64,000 bases of DNA from Kluyveromyces lactis (GCF_000002515.2 NC_006042.1:806001-870000), one strand, 5' to 3'; positions 1-10,983 are shown, numbered from the stretch's first letter. The notes: generated by a model from the sequence alone, not told the origin. Numbers and translations: made by a program.

Positions 1-410
1 GTTTCTCAATTATGTTGTATTTCATAGCCACGCTCGCGTGTATGACCGAAATCGGGCCATATCGTAATGCTCTTTATAGAATATATGATTTGATGCCCGA
101 TGTTGGTTTGGCCCATTCGTCTTAAGTCTTCAGTATTTATGTCTTCATCAGGCCGTTTACAACTTCAAGTGTATTAACTTCTCTGAATAAACTGTAGGTT
201 TAATAACAGGCATGGTTCACCATTTTCTTTCGAATGCTTTCAATCAATACGTTATTGATTACCCATTATTTTCCATTCATATTTTCATTGTTGTTCATCA
301 TATTCAAAAACTCATGATTCTCTCTTGATTATTCTCCCATGTACTTGTGACGTTAACTATCGACTCGAGGATACTCTTCAAGTGTTGCTGTACTCACTTT
401 TTGACGGATA

Positions 411-449
411 CTGCTCTTGGTGGTTCTGCTCTTGGTGGTTCTGCTCTTT
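411..449. repeat. 15-bp tandem repeat, about 2.6 copies
   Basis: The unit CTGCTCTTGGTGGTT occurs at 411-425 and again without change at 426-440. A third partial copy (CTGCTCTT) follows from 441. No coding frame spans it. Confidence 0.85.
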
Positions 450-559
450 AGTGCTATAACCTATTAACCAATACTATGTGTTGAAAGTTCAATGAAATTT
501 CTGTATACAATTATTTGATACTTTCCACTAAGCTGAAAGTGCTCATTGACACTCTCACC

Positions 560-860
560 CAAACACAGAGCAGGAGCTACCAGAGTGATTTCCAGAATTG
601 GCATCCAGCACAGCGTGCATGAGACAAACACAATATCCAGCCCGTAGCTAGGCAGAGGTTAGGGAAGAGACGACACCAAAGTTGGTGAGAGAATAGAGAG
701 GGAAAAGGATGATCGTGGGCCAGCGGCGGGAAGTTAGAGAGAAGGAGCCATGACCCCAGAGGGAGGAACAATGGGGGGGGCTTGGCCCAGTGCCGCTCGC
801 TCGAGGGCAAGGCCTCCCTAACACAGTCACGGTAGTACACCACAGGCTTCCCAAGTTAGA
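560..860. other. GC-rich island with a strong imperfect hairpin
   Basis: About 300 bases are markedly richer in G and C than the AT-rich flanks, with strand asymmetry (purines on plus, pyrimidines on minus). Bases 773-788 (eight G, then CTTGGCCC) and 805-818 (GGGCAAGGCCTCCC) can pair with each other with small bulges, leaving a loop of about 16 bases. No protein homology was recognised. It could be a structured non-coding RNA, a relic, or simply an unusual spacer; I cannot assign an RNA family. Confidence 0.4.
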
Positions 861-1368
861 AAAATAAAAAATGTATTCCTAGTTGAGTATGTTTTAAGAT
901 CTATTAAAAAAAACAAAATACTATACTCAAAATGTACGGATGTAAACAGTCCCAATGAATACAATGCTGTAGGACCTCTTTTCGGCTGACATCACCCTGG
1001 TTTAAGGTACATGCAGAAATTAGGCAAGAAGCATATACCCTGTTAAATTAAAGAGTGAGAACAATACCAAAACAAAATATCCGTTAATGTGATTAGACAA
1101 TCAAAGAAAAAAGAGAGAATATCAAGGAGTTATAATTCAATATTCTCTCCTGCTTCATGATCTTCAATGCATACATCATTCCAGATACACATCGATTCAT
1201 AAACGAGTGATGATGATAATAATAATAATACTTAAAATAATCTATATATATTTATTATATAAGAGCAAAGTGAAGAAAAAAAGGACGAACATAACATCTG
1301 GACTATCAAACAGTTGAGACAACGGTGAAAAATATCCATTGGCGGTCAATTTCCTATAATGTCATTCA

Positions 1369-2451
1369 TCAATTTGCTTCTATCGGTTCAGCATGTTGAA
1401 TCTCTAAAGAAGGAACTTGTTGGTCGTTTGCTTGTTCTGCTACAATACCATTCTCCTGTTGTTCACTCTCTGTAGGTTCTTCAGTAATGGCAGCTGCAGC
1501 CGTAACTTCATCATTGGAAGTAGTTCCTTTTTTTTTGAAACCTGGAATAGAAGCTAAAGGGGAAAAAGATTTTATGTAATCAATGGTTTCCTGATTCAAT
1601 TCTTGGAAAGAATCCTTGGTGGCTACCCAACTTTTTGGCAAAGATAAATCCTCCTGGTTGTCCAAATTTACGTTCAAGACATCGTTAACATGTTTAACGT
1701 AATTGCATGGAGCCAAAATAGTCTCCTTAGATCTTTTATTGAAAACAGAAGCAGCTCTTTGAATAGCATTGAAAGTTAAGGCAAATGACCTATCCAATTC
1801 ATTAGAGAATCCATTTGTAGGAACTTCTTTACCCTCAGGGAAAGAAGAATTGATTAAAGATTCGTACCATTTGTTACAAGGAGAAACAAGTGGATCCAAC
1901 GAACCTCTAATTAATGGCTTTCCGTGAGTGTCATAGACTTTTTCATTGTAGTATTGTCTAAACTTTAAAATTTGGTTATGGGTCGGTTCATAAATGTAAT
2001 TCTCAGCAAAAGACACAGTTGTGTCAACAGTTTTATTCACAGCCTTACTTGTTAGATTATATGGGATCATAGCCTCTTCTCCGAGTCTCTGATAAGTCTT
2101 GGTTTTCAAACTAGGAATTACCTTTTCTGTTACAGTTAATCCAGTGTCAGCGACAGTATCCACAATCTTAGTTACAGGTTCCACAAACTTGACAGGTTTG
2201 GAGGTCAAAATTGCTGTAGCAGTTGGTAATGTATTAGCCTTTACAACTCTGGCAACAGAGATACCATCCAATATTTCTTTAGTTTGCTGGACTAAAGGAT
2301 ATCCATTGATATGATCAACGGTCTTGTACGACGTAATTTGATTTTCCACTGGATTTTGGGATTCTTCTGTATTTTGGTTATCTTCATGTGGCTGAACTGT
2401 GGTTTGTTCTTCACCAGTTGGTTGGTTGTGTTTCTTCCTGAAAATTGACAT
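1369..2451 (-). CDS. SPS4: Sps4/perilipin-like lipid-droplet protein
   Basis: The 360-residue protein resembles the yeast Sps4 and Pet10/Pln1 group, which are perilipin-like proteins that coat lipid droplets. The middle (about residues 45-160) has the repeated amphipathic pattern with many Val, Thr and Lys typical of droplet-binding 11-mer segments. The C-terminus is rich in Glu and Gln. Gene order favours SPS4 rather than PET10: the next genes are SFG1 and COT1, matching YOR313C-YOR315W-YOR316C. S. cerevisiae Sps4 is of similar length and is made in mid-sporulation. The ATG at 2451 is the first in frame. Alternative: it could be the single ancestor doing both the Sps4 and the Pln1 job. Confidence 0.75.
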   Translation of the reverse strand: MSIFRKKHNQPTGEEQTTVQPHEDNQNTEESQNPVENQITSYKTVDHINGYPLVQQTKEILDGISVARVVKANTLPTATAILTSKPVKFVEPVTKIVDTVADTGLTVTEKVIPSLKTKTYQRLGEEAMIPYNLTSKAVNKTVDTTVSFAENYIYEPTHNQILKFRQYYNEKVYDTHGKPLIRGSLDPLVSPCNKWYESLINSSFPEGKEVPTNGFSNELDRSFALTFNAIQRAASVFNKRSKETILAPCNYVKHVNDVLNVNLDNQEDLSLPKSWVATKDSFQELNQETIDYIKSFSPLASIPGFKKKGTTSNDEVTAAAAITEEPTESEQQENGIVAEQANDQQVPSLEIQHAEPIEAN

Positions 2452-2706
2452 TGCAAGATAGTATTAAAGCGCTATAGTTGTTGATATTTTAGTGATTGTA
2501 TTAAGCAATGATAGTTTTGTACTAGTAATAACCAAAATGCAGATGAGAAATCTCTTAATGGAAGCAGATAAGACACAGAAATGATAAGTATGGAAAGACA
2601 ACTTCTCAATATTAGAGATACTTTATTCGCCATTTATATATTTTTATTTTTATGTGTCGATCATGGTGTCTTGTGTCAGTTCTATCACAATACAATAATA
2701 AATTGT

Positions 2707-2715
2707 TTTTGTGTC
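2707..2715 (-). promoter_or_regulatory. candidate mid-sporulation element (Ndt80 site)
   Basis: Read on the minus strand the bases are GACACAAAA, which fits the mid-sporulation consensus gNCRCAAAW. It lies about 255 bases upstream of the SPS4 start, in the direction expected for a gene whose S. cerevisiae counterpart is switched on in mid-sporulation. A single nine-base match in AT-rich DNA can arise by chance. Confidence 0.3.
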
Positions 2716-4942
2716 TGTTTCTCACAGCAATAAGGAAACAAAGAGCACAGTACAGTATCCTTCTGGATTTTATTTCAAACAGCCGCAATTATATCTGAAT
2801 GTCATCCCTATTTTGTTGATAGCACCTCGGATTGCCACTGACGCGCGTCAAAAAAAAAAGCATTATCGCTCTGTCACAAAATGTAGTGCTTTATGTAAAA
2901 GTCACATGTGGTATGCTGTACTACTAAAACGGCCTACAGAAATGACTACTGGGAACTAGAGAAGACTGTGTAATGGTATTTGATCATCCAGATGCTAATG
3001 GATCGGTCTATCTATCAACTATTTGCGAAGCTAGCTTCGGATTTATGATATTATACCCATATTCTCCACCGAAAATCAGAAGAATCTGCGGCTGGACGTT
3101 TGAAAAAACATACAAACGGATATCAATACCTGTTGAGATGTGTCAACCGATATTAAGCGAGTCGGAAAAGGAAACCATAGTGATCGTTATAGTATTCGGA
3201 CAGTAAAAAAATGAGTCTAGCCATTCTGCCATGCTATTAAATGTTTCATGGAACATTTTCTGTTAAGACGTTAATTCACCCGAAACGATAATCATGCCAT
3301 TATATTCCGACAGATTCCGTGAACACATGTATTCTGACACGGAGTGGACAAAAAAAAATGAAATAAAATATAACGGTGATCATGTAACTCATGCTTATTC
3401 CTGTTTATGCAAACAATCAGTACTATTATCTCTTGTTTTTGTTCATTTCTGGTAAATTACCAGAGCCGCTATTAAAAATTACTGCAAAGTGCGTTGCAAC
3501 GGGAAGTAATCTATTTTTAAGTAAAGCCGAAGCTCATAACGGGCCATTAGACCCTGTGGTGGGAACCCGATGAAAGGGTCGAGAAGAAACTCCAACTTAT
3601 CACGTGAAGCGCAAATCAAAAAAAACCGTTATGATTTCCTCTTTCGACAGGTATTAACATGAGCAAAAAAGGATCTAAATCCTAGATAAAGAAATAAATG
3701 CTAACAAATGCTTCAACAAATCTGCAGTCTTGATTTCCTATAAAGGTAAAATGTAAACAAGCGATAGTAACGTCGAACAATAAGATCGGAAAAAGAGCAT
3801 TTAAGGGAAGAGGAAAGCACCAAGGTCATTAGAACATTTGCAACCAACAGTGCGAAGATCATACTGGGTGTCAATCCTTTCCATTGAAAAAGAAATAAAG
3901 TACCTTAGTTTTATTCCTTCTAGATGCCAATTCCTCGGAATAATGCACCATCTTTTTTATGATGATCCAGGAGTGGATTTTCCTAATGTATTAAAAAACT
4001 GAGTTGCATACTACATTAGGATATCATCAGCGTTGTTAGAGGTGCATATGATATACAAATATCTTTAGGACCAGTCCAGCTGTACACTTATATTTACAGG
4101 ATTGACCAACATAGTTGTTTACGTCTTCAACTAGATTTGGTCAAGCGCTCTTTTTTTAACATTTAATTCCTACAAAGCTATGGTTCATTCGAGCATGATC
4201 GATTCAATCATGCATTCCGATGTCCTACCTGAAAATTTATACTAGATTTATAAATATCTTAGTTTTTCTTTCAGTTGACCAATCAATATTTTTACCTGGA
4301 TTGGAGTGTGTATTCCACATTCATTTCAGTATTTTTACCCACTTAAAAAATTGAAGGGACAATCATATGTAACTCAGGTTACTGAAAATCTGAAACAGGC
4401 TTTCCTTCCATATAAGTTGTGTTTACTCCAACAGATCGGATTGATTCTATTATTCCGCCTTACCTACTTATTGCCAACACTTTTAGTTTTACCATTTTCG
4501 AATGTTATTGTTTTTCAAAAACATTTCTTTTCTGTATTTCCTCCTTCTCACTGCGGGAAATTAATGAGGAATACTTGTATTTTTTTAGTCTCATGCAATT
4601 CAAATACTGCAGATAAAGCCGTGGCGGTTCAACTCTTTTTGATAAAATCACTTCAGATCCTTTTCTTTAAGCTCAAGGAATTGACCATTGAAACAGTTAT
4701 TCTATCGTTGTTTCTACGTGTGATGATCCGGATGTGTAAACAATAATTTCTGTGTAGCTGAAGTGTTTGTTGTCCTTTTCAGTCTTAATATGTGCGTTTG
4801 TTTACTTTCTTGAAGATCTTCATACGTATATACATGCATGAAAGTTTTCATGATTTCTCGAGACAAGATTGATTATCCACTTCTTAGATAGGTGGGGTAT
4901 ATGACTCTTGTCTCTTTATTTATTACAAATACCATCTTAGAA

Positions 4943-4961
4943 GGCGAATAGCCTATTCGCC
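4943..4961. repeat. 19-bp perfect inverted repeat in the SFG1 promoter
   Basis: GGCGAATAG and CTATTCGCC are exact reverse complements around a single central C. The element lies about 150 bases before the SFG1 ATG. It could be a dimeric regulator site or an RNA hairpin if transcription starts upstream of it. Confidence 0.7.
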
Positions 4962-5111
4962 CCATCCCAAGTTATTCTTCTTTCATTAGCCACGTATCGT
5001 TTCTTCGTTTATTATTCCGTTCCATTCTGTTTTATCTTTTGATATTACTACCCCGGATCAATTTCCATTTTCCAACAGCGTACAAATTGTCATTATAGTT
5101 GGAATAACTGA

Positions 5112-6152
5112 ATGAAGCAAGAAATGTTGCAAACCCCTTGTACTCCCAAGCATAACATTACTCGAGTGGACAATACTTTGCCCTTTAATGGACCTAGATT
5201 CGGCTCTAAACCGAAATTTCAGTTCCCACCGCAGAATACGAATTCCGAAAGTCCTTGTAAATCACATTTCGAAATGATGCGAAGTCAACAACTACTGGCA
5301 AACCAATTGGACTCTAAATATAAATCCAAAGATGGTCTGAGGCTTTCACCTCATATTTCAATCCCATTAATACGGACTGAGGACGGGGACATTGAAGACG
5401 ACGATTATGATTTCAATGGTGATGTTGAAGATGAACTCGAGAGTTGTGAAGATGATAGTGTAGCAAGCAGTATACTCTCATCACTTTCAGATATTGAGTC
5501 ACCAACACCCTCTTCCTCTCCTGTATTTGATGATACATCTTTCAGGAACGCGTTGAAACCAAATGCGATGAAGAATGTAGTTGATCCAGCGACAGTGGCA
5601 ATGTTTACATTACCACTTCCAACAAAAATAAAGTTTAAACCAAATAAAGCACTAAAGCCACTCGCATCTATTCTTAAGAGAACCGCAGGTTTGAACTTTA
5701 TCATGAATTCGTTGAACGGAAATTATAAAGACGCAACGATATTTGCTACAGAAGTTAACTCTTATTTGTCTGAAAATGTACCATATCCAACCTGCACTAT
5801 AGAAAGAGTTACGATACCCGTGAATTCAGAAATTAAGAGGAAATACAAACAAGATAGAAATGAAATGTTGGGTGGTTATTATAACTCAAGCGATGAAGAT
5901 CAGGATAATTTGGTGTACGAAAGGAATGATGACACTAATGAACAAAATTCTAAGCAAGCCAACGATAAAGCTTCTTCTGATGCAGCTGTGATAAGAGCAT
6001 ATGATTTCAATTTTGAAGATAGCACCATACTCAATAAGAGTGATAGGGTCACTACACATCTGGGAATTTATTCCCAGAATCAACTAATGAGCCGCAAACA
6101 AACTCCTTCAACAGCAAAAAAAGTCAGATGGTGTGAATTCTTAGAATGGTAA
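5112..6152 (+). CDS. SFG1: Sfg1-like putative regulator of cell separation and pseudohyphal growth
   Basis: The 346-residue protein has the same length as I recall for S. cerevisiae Sfg1 (YOR315W), a nuclear protein needed for superficial pseudohyphal growth. It sits between SPS4 and COT1 as in S. cerevisiae. There is no classical DNA-binding fold. Visible parts are a Pro-rich N-terminus with a TPCTP motif, an acidic stretch (about residues 93-120), a Ser-rich run, a central block around residues 155-235, and a basic-aromatic C-terminus ending KKVRWCEFLEW. Several SP/TP pairs suggest control by cyclin-dependent kinase. The KVRW tail resembles a PP1 docking motif. Confidence 0.8.
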   Translation: MKQEMLQTPCTPKHNITRVDNTLPFNGPRFGSKPKFQFPPQNTNSESPCKSHFEMMRSQQLLANQLDSKYKSKDGLRLSPHISIPLIRTEDGDIEDDDYDFNGDVEDELESCEDDSVASSILSSLSDIESPTPSSSPVFDDTSFRNALKPNAMKNVVDPATVAMFTLPLPTKIKFKPNKALKPLASILKRTAGLNFIMNSLNGNYKDATIFATEVNSYLSENVPYPTCTIERVTIPVNSEIKRKYKQDRNEMLGGYYNSSDEDQDNLVYERNDDTNEQNSKQANDKASSDAAVIRAYDFNFEDSTILNKSDRVTTHLGIYSQNQLMSRKQTPSTAKKVRWCEFLEW

Positions 6153-7011
6153 CTGAGGACTTCACAAGACATCCCCAACAGAGGCTTAAGAAACCTTTCA
6201 ATTCTTCCCAATTCTTAACCCTCTTCCGTTATTCTCTCCTTTCTGCTAGTGATTAATCAAAATTTGGTTCCTTTACCATGACCGTCAATAATGAAAAGTA
6301 TTGTCGAATTAACAAAATTGCTGGCAATACCAAATAATGATATCAGTACAGAACGAAACTAAAGGAAGATAAAAACACTACATTGTAAAACTTAAAAACA
6401 TAAAGCCAAAAATATTCTGAAATATCTGGCGATGTAATAATACTAAACAATTACTCAGAAAGTAATAATTCTACAAACATACTAATCAATTTCTGAAGCC
6501 CAAATAAAAGTAAAAATAATAACAAAATAGAAGTCATGTCAATAGAAGCTTTTGATTGATCACCCTTTTTGATTTTCCTTATGCTAATTGTTCTTAAATA
6601 GTTTTGTATTTGTATTCATATTTGTGTATTCATATTACGACAAATTTAGTTCGAGATCTTCAATAGCAGAAAATATTGACAAACTTATGAAGTGACGAGG
6701 AAATGTTACTATTTTGTCTAACTAAACTAAAGTGATTATTAAGAAATGTGAGTGTATAAAAAGAGTTCATGAAGATGAACAGGATAGACCTGTCGATAAC
6801 AGTCAACTTGAGAGACCTGAAAAATCTGAAAAAATGATAGACTAGAAATAGAAAAGAGGACAATTCTTGTTTTAAAATTGAGAATGTTAATAATATGATA
6901 TGATTATTATGATAGTAATGCATTAGACTTGATTACTGAAGTTTGCCAACGAATGTCTTAGCTCCATCTGTTTCTCAGAGGGGGAAAAAAGGCTAACCAA
7001 AAAAAAAGTAT
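6153..7011. other. convergent spacer SFG1/COT1
   Basis: An AT-rich 3' region shared by two convergent genes. Only short chance open frames are present; I see no RNA gene. Confidence 0.6.
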
Positions 7012-8322
7012 CTATTGTAGACAAGTTTCACTGTTGCACTGAGCATTTTCGTCAATGGTACATCCAGTCAAGTTTGTAGTTGAGCCATAGACACCACCAC
7101 CGGCAATTCTGCTGAATCGACGGGCGATATCTTCAGTGACTGCACCTGATCCAACGAATTCTGGTTGTACAGTAGCAGAGTGAATACCATATCTGTGGAA
7201 GATGGACCTAATAACTTGGGCAATGTTCATAAATTCTTCAGGGTTAGATTGAATTTCAACGTGGACAGATGCGATGTATAGGGATTCGGTCAAGTTCCAG
7301 ATATGGAAGTCATGAACTGATACGACACCCGGTAGAGATAAAATGTCATGCTTAACATCGTCAGCAGAAACGTTAGATGGAGTAGCCTGTAACAAGATTC
7401 TAGAAGCCTTCAGCGATAAAGGAATAGCGCTTGAGAAAATGATCAGAGAAATCAATAACGACACAGCAGGATCAGTATAGAATCTCCAAGAGAAATCTGT
7501 CTTCCAGATGAACAATGCCGTTGCAATGACACCAACGTTACCCAACGCATCACCTAAAACATGTAAAAAGACACCGTGCATGTTCATAGAACGTTGCTTT
7601 GATTTCTTTTGCTTCTTGACCTTGGCCAGAGTTTTGTTCAAGTGCTGTTCGGTTAACAATCCAGTGGATTCATCGTCTTCGTCGTCGTAAGAAGAATCTA
7701 CAGGAGTAGATTTAGGGGAAAAAGTTCTTTCAACGATAGAATGAGGCATCATATCTTCGATGGTCTCTGGTTCGTAGTCGCTACCTTCATCTAATCCATT
7801 AGTCTGGTGAGAATGACCATGGCTGTGACCATGACCATGTTCGTTGTCATCATCTTCTTCTTCACCGTGTTCCAAATCCGGAGCACCTCCATGGCTATGA
7901 CCATGCCCATGACCACCGTCACTATGGAATAAAGCTAACCCAATAAAGTTAGAAACTAAACCGAAACAACCAACGATTAACACAAGTTTAGGGTTGGTAA
8001 TCTCTTGCGGCTGGAAGAATCTTTGAATAGCTTCAATCAAGATGGAAACACAAAGAGCAATTAAGAAAACGGCGTTCACTAAAGCACCTAAAATTTCAGC
8101 TCTTTTCCAACCGTAAGTGTACTTAGCATCCGGATTCTTATTCTTGGCAACGTTAACCGCCCATAATGCAATGACAAGAGAGATAATATCGTTTAACATA
8201 TGGAAAGAATCAGCAATCAAAGCCAACGAATGAACCATATAACCGGAAATCAACTCGATGAAGAAAAAGGTAGTATCGATGACCAATAAGGTCACTATCC
8301 TCGCCTCCTTACCACTTAGCAT
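7012..8322 (-). CDS. COT1: vacuolar zinc/cobalt transporter of the CDF family
   Basis: This 436-residue cation diffusion facilitator exchanges Zn2+ or Co2+ for protons across the vacuole membrane. It has six predicted membrane segments. The metal-site residues are visible in helix II (DSFHMLND) and helix V (HVLGDALGN). A His-rich cytosolic loop (about residues 131-175, GHGHGHSHGG and HGHGHSHGHSH) separates helices IV and V. Length agrees with S. cerevisiae Cot1 (439) and Zrc1 (442). The neighbours come from both the COT1 locus (SFG1) and the ZRC1 locus (SUN protein, COA6), so this is probably the single unduplicated ancestor of the two. Confidence 0.95.
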   Translation of the reverse strand: MLSGKEARIVTLLVIDTTFFFIELISGYMVHSLALIADSFHMLNDIISLVIALWAVNVAKNKNPDAKYTYGWKRAEILGALVNAVFLIALCVSILIEAIQRFFQPQEITNPKLVLIVGCFGLVSNFIGLALFHSDGGHGHGHSHGGAPDLEHGEEEDDDNEHGHGHSHGHSHQTNGLDEGSDYEPETIEDMMPHSIVERTFSPKSTPVDSSYDDEDDESTGLLTEQHLNKTLAKVKKQKKSKQRSMNMHGVFLHVLGDALGNVGVIATALFIWKTDFSWRFYTDPAVSLLISLIIFSSAIPLSLKASRILLQATPSNVSADDVKHDILSLPGVVSVHDFHIWNLTESLYIASVHVEIQSNPEEFMNIAQVIRSIFHRYGIHSATVQPEFVGSGAVTEDIARRFSRIAGGGVYGSTTNLTGCTIDENAQCNSETCLQ

Positions 8323-9921
8323 ACTTACAGTGTTTTTACTTCTTGTATGCTATAACCCAGTGGTCTTGTATTCTGTATTACAACCTTACTAATGTCTTTT
8401 GATTGTGTAACCTTGAACCTGGAGATAGAAACAGTATAATCCTTTAATGAAATTCCAACGGCTGCAAAAATAAAGCTTATTTTGTATGGAAAAGAAAATG
8501 ACAAGAGCACCGAGAAAAAAGACAAGAAAATCCTTGTCCGAACAAAGAGCATAGAGCACTAGGTATCAGTATAGCAAGTTTTCCTCATCATTTTGTTTTT
8601 TTATTTAGACGTTCTGTCAAAAAGAAACTTTGTTCTGAAGGTTACCTTACCTTTATTTCAGACCAAGAGCAAGAGCAGTGGGCATTGGTGGTTTTAGGCT
8701 AATTCTTAGTCGAATCTATACGATGCAACGCCGTTGAGGAGGTGGACTTTACACACAAATTAGATGAATTCTATAGGGCAATGGGAAAAAGAGAGTGTGA
8801 TGAAGGAAAAAGAAACTTCCAGATGAGGGACAATACACAAAGTTGGTCACCGAGAAGTTAAGCTGAAAAGGTACCTACCGGTGCCAAAAAAAAAAAGCTT
8901 GGTGTCCTAGACACTGAAAAATCGTGCTGGTGAGATTATATTGAGTTTCTCTTGGACTTAACTCCATACAATTTTAATGCCACTGGACAGTTTAATAAAG
9001 CTCAACATTCTTCTTCCAATCTAAGCTTCAATCTTTAGTCGATGACTTCTGTCTGCGTGGCTTTTCCAATATTTTTCCGATCCATCAACATCTAGTCTGT
9101 GCCCATCTAGGGCCACACGGAAGTTCTTTTCTTTTGTGACCTAATCCGGGTAAACCAATAGAATTAGCGTATTTGTTTCTCACCAGCGTTTTCTTATGAA
9201 TGGAATGTCTGGGTGTCTGGAACAACTCTTTTTTTTCTCCTGGGTATTCAAGCAAATTACATAATCGTTGGGTACAGGTTACTTTTTTACTTTGTTCGGT
9301 GTGGATTATGTAACTCGAAAACAATTTTTCTTTCCGAGTCATGTTCTTTCTTTCTTCCTTTCTTTCTTTTCATTTGCTGTCCGGCGTCAGAGCTACTGAC
9401 AGTTGAGTCTTCGACCTGAACATCCGATAGATATTAGGTAATAAATAGCTGTTAATGCATCAGTATGAACCATACAGCGTTCGGTAAACCGCATACTACG
9501 CCCTTTTAGTTAAAAGAAAGAATGACATGAGAATGTGTGAATTATGTTGTGCGCTTTTATACAATGATCAAGCACCATATCTTAAGTTCTAGAACGGATC
9601 AAAGAGTGCACTGCTAACGACCATCATTTGGACGAACTACTTGGTTTCCATGATGGCAGTGTAGTAACGATGGAAGTCTTTCCTATTGGAATAAGAGCAA
9701 TCTTGTTTCTTCTTTTGAGCGTAGCTGCTTTGCTGGAGTCTCGGAAAGATATTTCATCAATTCAAATAATCCAAAGTTCTAGCTATCTCTCGTGTATATA
9801 AACTGTCCAAATCATCGATAGTAAGCTTTTCCAGTTCACGTTTCGAAGAGTAATATTCGATAAATTGTCCTGAGATCAACGCAAACAGCAGTAACACAAA
9901 TATTTATTGGAGTTTTTCGAT
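8323..9921. other. divergent promoter region COT1/SUN gene
   Basis: This 1.6-kb spacer contains pyrimidine-rich runs (TTTC repeats near 9340-9372) and a TATA element (9795-9802) serving the SUN gene. No convincing coding frame is present. Zap1-like half sites (AAGGT, ACCTT) occur near 8636-8652 but in the wrong relative orientation for a full zinc-response element. Confidence 0.55.
9795..9802 (+). promoter_or_regulatory. TATA box of the SUN-family gene
   Basis: TATATAAA lies 120 bases before the chosen ATG at 9922, a normal distance for a TATA-dependent yeast promoter. Confidence 0.55.
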
Positions 9922-10983
9922 ATGCCAAGTGTCAAATTTATAGTTTTGCTGTGCGTTTTGCCAGTGTTCTTCAGCCAGGGCTCATGTAAGGACTCGGATT
10001 CATACCATAATGTGCATTCTCTTAAGCATGCCAAGGCACAGGGAAAACAAATTGAAGGTAAAGAAGTCGCACATTTATTCCGTAGAGGGGGTACTTGCAA
10101 ATTCCCCAACGGAGACGGAATGGTAGCGGTGCAAACCAGTGGGAAAAATGCGGGATGGGCCATGCATAATGACCAAGAATGTTCATATGGATCGTGGTGT
10201 CCATATGCATGTGAATCAGGACAATTGATGAACCAATGGGATCCCGAAGTCACTTCGTATACCTACCCAGGTTCCCAGTACGGTGGATTATACTGTGACG
10301 ACAGTGGTAACTTGCAGAAAAAGAGAAGCGGTGGCTACTGTTACGAAGGTAAAGGAACAGTCGTCGCAAATAACAAGGCAGGTTCAGGTGTTGCCTTTTG
10401 TCAAACTGTCTTACCAGGTAATGAAGAAATGATGATTCCAACTTTAGTTGATGGAGGTTCCCAAGAAACTTTGGCAGTTCCTGGTACTGAATATTGGGCG
10501 GGTACTGCCGCTCATTACTACATCAACCCTCCAGGCACTAGTGTCAGTGATGGTTGTCAATGGGGATCTACGGCAAAGGCCATTGGTAACTGGGCACCTT
10601 ATGTGGCCGGTGCTAACATGGATGACAGCAAAAATACATTTGTGAAAATCGGTTGGAATCCTGTCTACTTGGAATCAGGCTCACCTTTCAAGAACACAAA
10701 GCCTAGCTTTGGTGTCAAAATCACTTGTGATGATGAATCTAATTGTGAAGGGTTGCCTTGCAGTATCGATCCATCTAAACAGGATGTTAATGAAGTTGAA
10801 TCGAATGAAAAGTCTACCGGTGACGGCGCAACTTTCTGTGTCGTAACTGCGAAGAACGGAGCCAAAGCAAATATCGAAGTGTTCGAAAGCGGTAGTAGCA
10901 GCCAGAAAAAGAGAGAACATCACGCCCACAGGGAAAACGTGCAGACAACAACAGAGTATAAGACAGTTACAGTGAAAGTTTAA
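9922..10983 (+). CDS. secreted SUN-family cell-wall protein (YMR244W-like)
   Basis: The 353-residue protein starts with a clear signal peptide (about 20 hydrophobic residues ending near SQGSC). A dibasic FRRGG site near residue 50 looks like a Kex2 cleavage point just before the SUN domain. The domain carries the family cysteines (GGTCKFPNGDG, QECSYGSWCPYACESGQ, YCDDSGNLQKK). SUN proteins act in cell-wall remodelling and septation. Its place next to COT1/ZRC1 and COA6 matches YMR244W, the least studied S. cerevisiae member. I chose ATG 9922 because the upstream in-frame codon at 9907 is TTG. The C-terminus is basic and lacks a GPI signal. Confidence 0.85.
   Translation: MPSVKFIVLLCVLPVFFSQGSCKDSDSYHNVHSLKHAKAQGKQIEGKEVAHLFRRGGTCKFPNGDGMVAVQTSGKNAGWAMHNDQECSYGSWCPYACESGQLMNQWDPEVTSYTYPGSQYGGLYCDDSGNLQKKRSGGYCYEGKGTVVANNKAGSGVAFCQTVLPGNEEMMIPTLVDGGSQETLAVPGTEYWAGTAAHYYINPPGTSVSDGCQWGSTAKAIGNWAPYVAGANMDDSKNTFVKIGWNPVYLESGSPFKNTKPSFGVKITCDDESNCEGLPCSIDPSKQDVNEVESNEKSTGDGATFCVVTAKNGAKANIEVFESGSSSQKKREHHAHRENVQTTTEYKTVTVKV

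Larger units (their letters stand above)
1..1368. other. gene-poor left end of the window
   Basis: No convincing gene is visible. The stretch holds a 15-bp tandem repeat (411-449), a GC-rich island (about 560-860) and a short GAT/AAT run near 1210-1230. The two short open frames on the minus strand inside the island overlap in different frames and resemble nothing I know. Confidence 0.6.
2452..5111. other. long divergent spacer between SPS4 and SFG1
   Basis: This 2.66-kb spacer has only short open frames (60-146 codons) with no recognisable homology. It holds a 12-bp palindrome TGACGCGCGTCA (2839-2850) that contains an MBF-like ACGCG core, an E-box TCACGTGA (3600-3607), and a 19-bp inverted repeat (4943-4961). 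The length fits a heavily regulated SFG1 promoter. Confidence 0.55.

Noticed and set aside
577-854. Two minus-strand open frames of 68 and 88 codons in the GC-rich island
   Set aside because: They overlap in different frames, have Trp/Cys/Pro-rich composition typical of chance translation of GC-rich DNA, and match no family I know.
4306-4746. 146-codon plus-strand frame in the SFG1 promoter
   Set aside because: Very hydrophobic in patches with no recognisable domain; AT-rich DNA gives such frames by chance and S. cerevisiae has only a dubious frame in this interval.
8636-8652. Possible zinc-response element upstream of COT1
   Set aside because: Half sites AAGGT and ACCTT are in the reverse order of the Zap1 consensus ACCTTNAAGGT.
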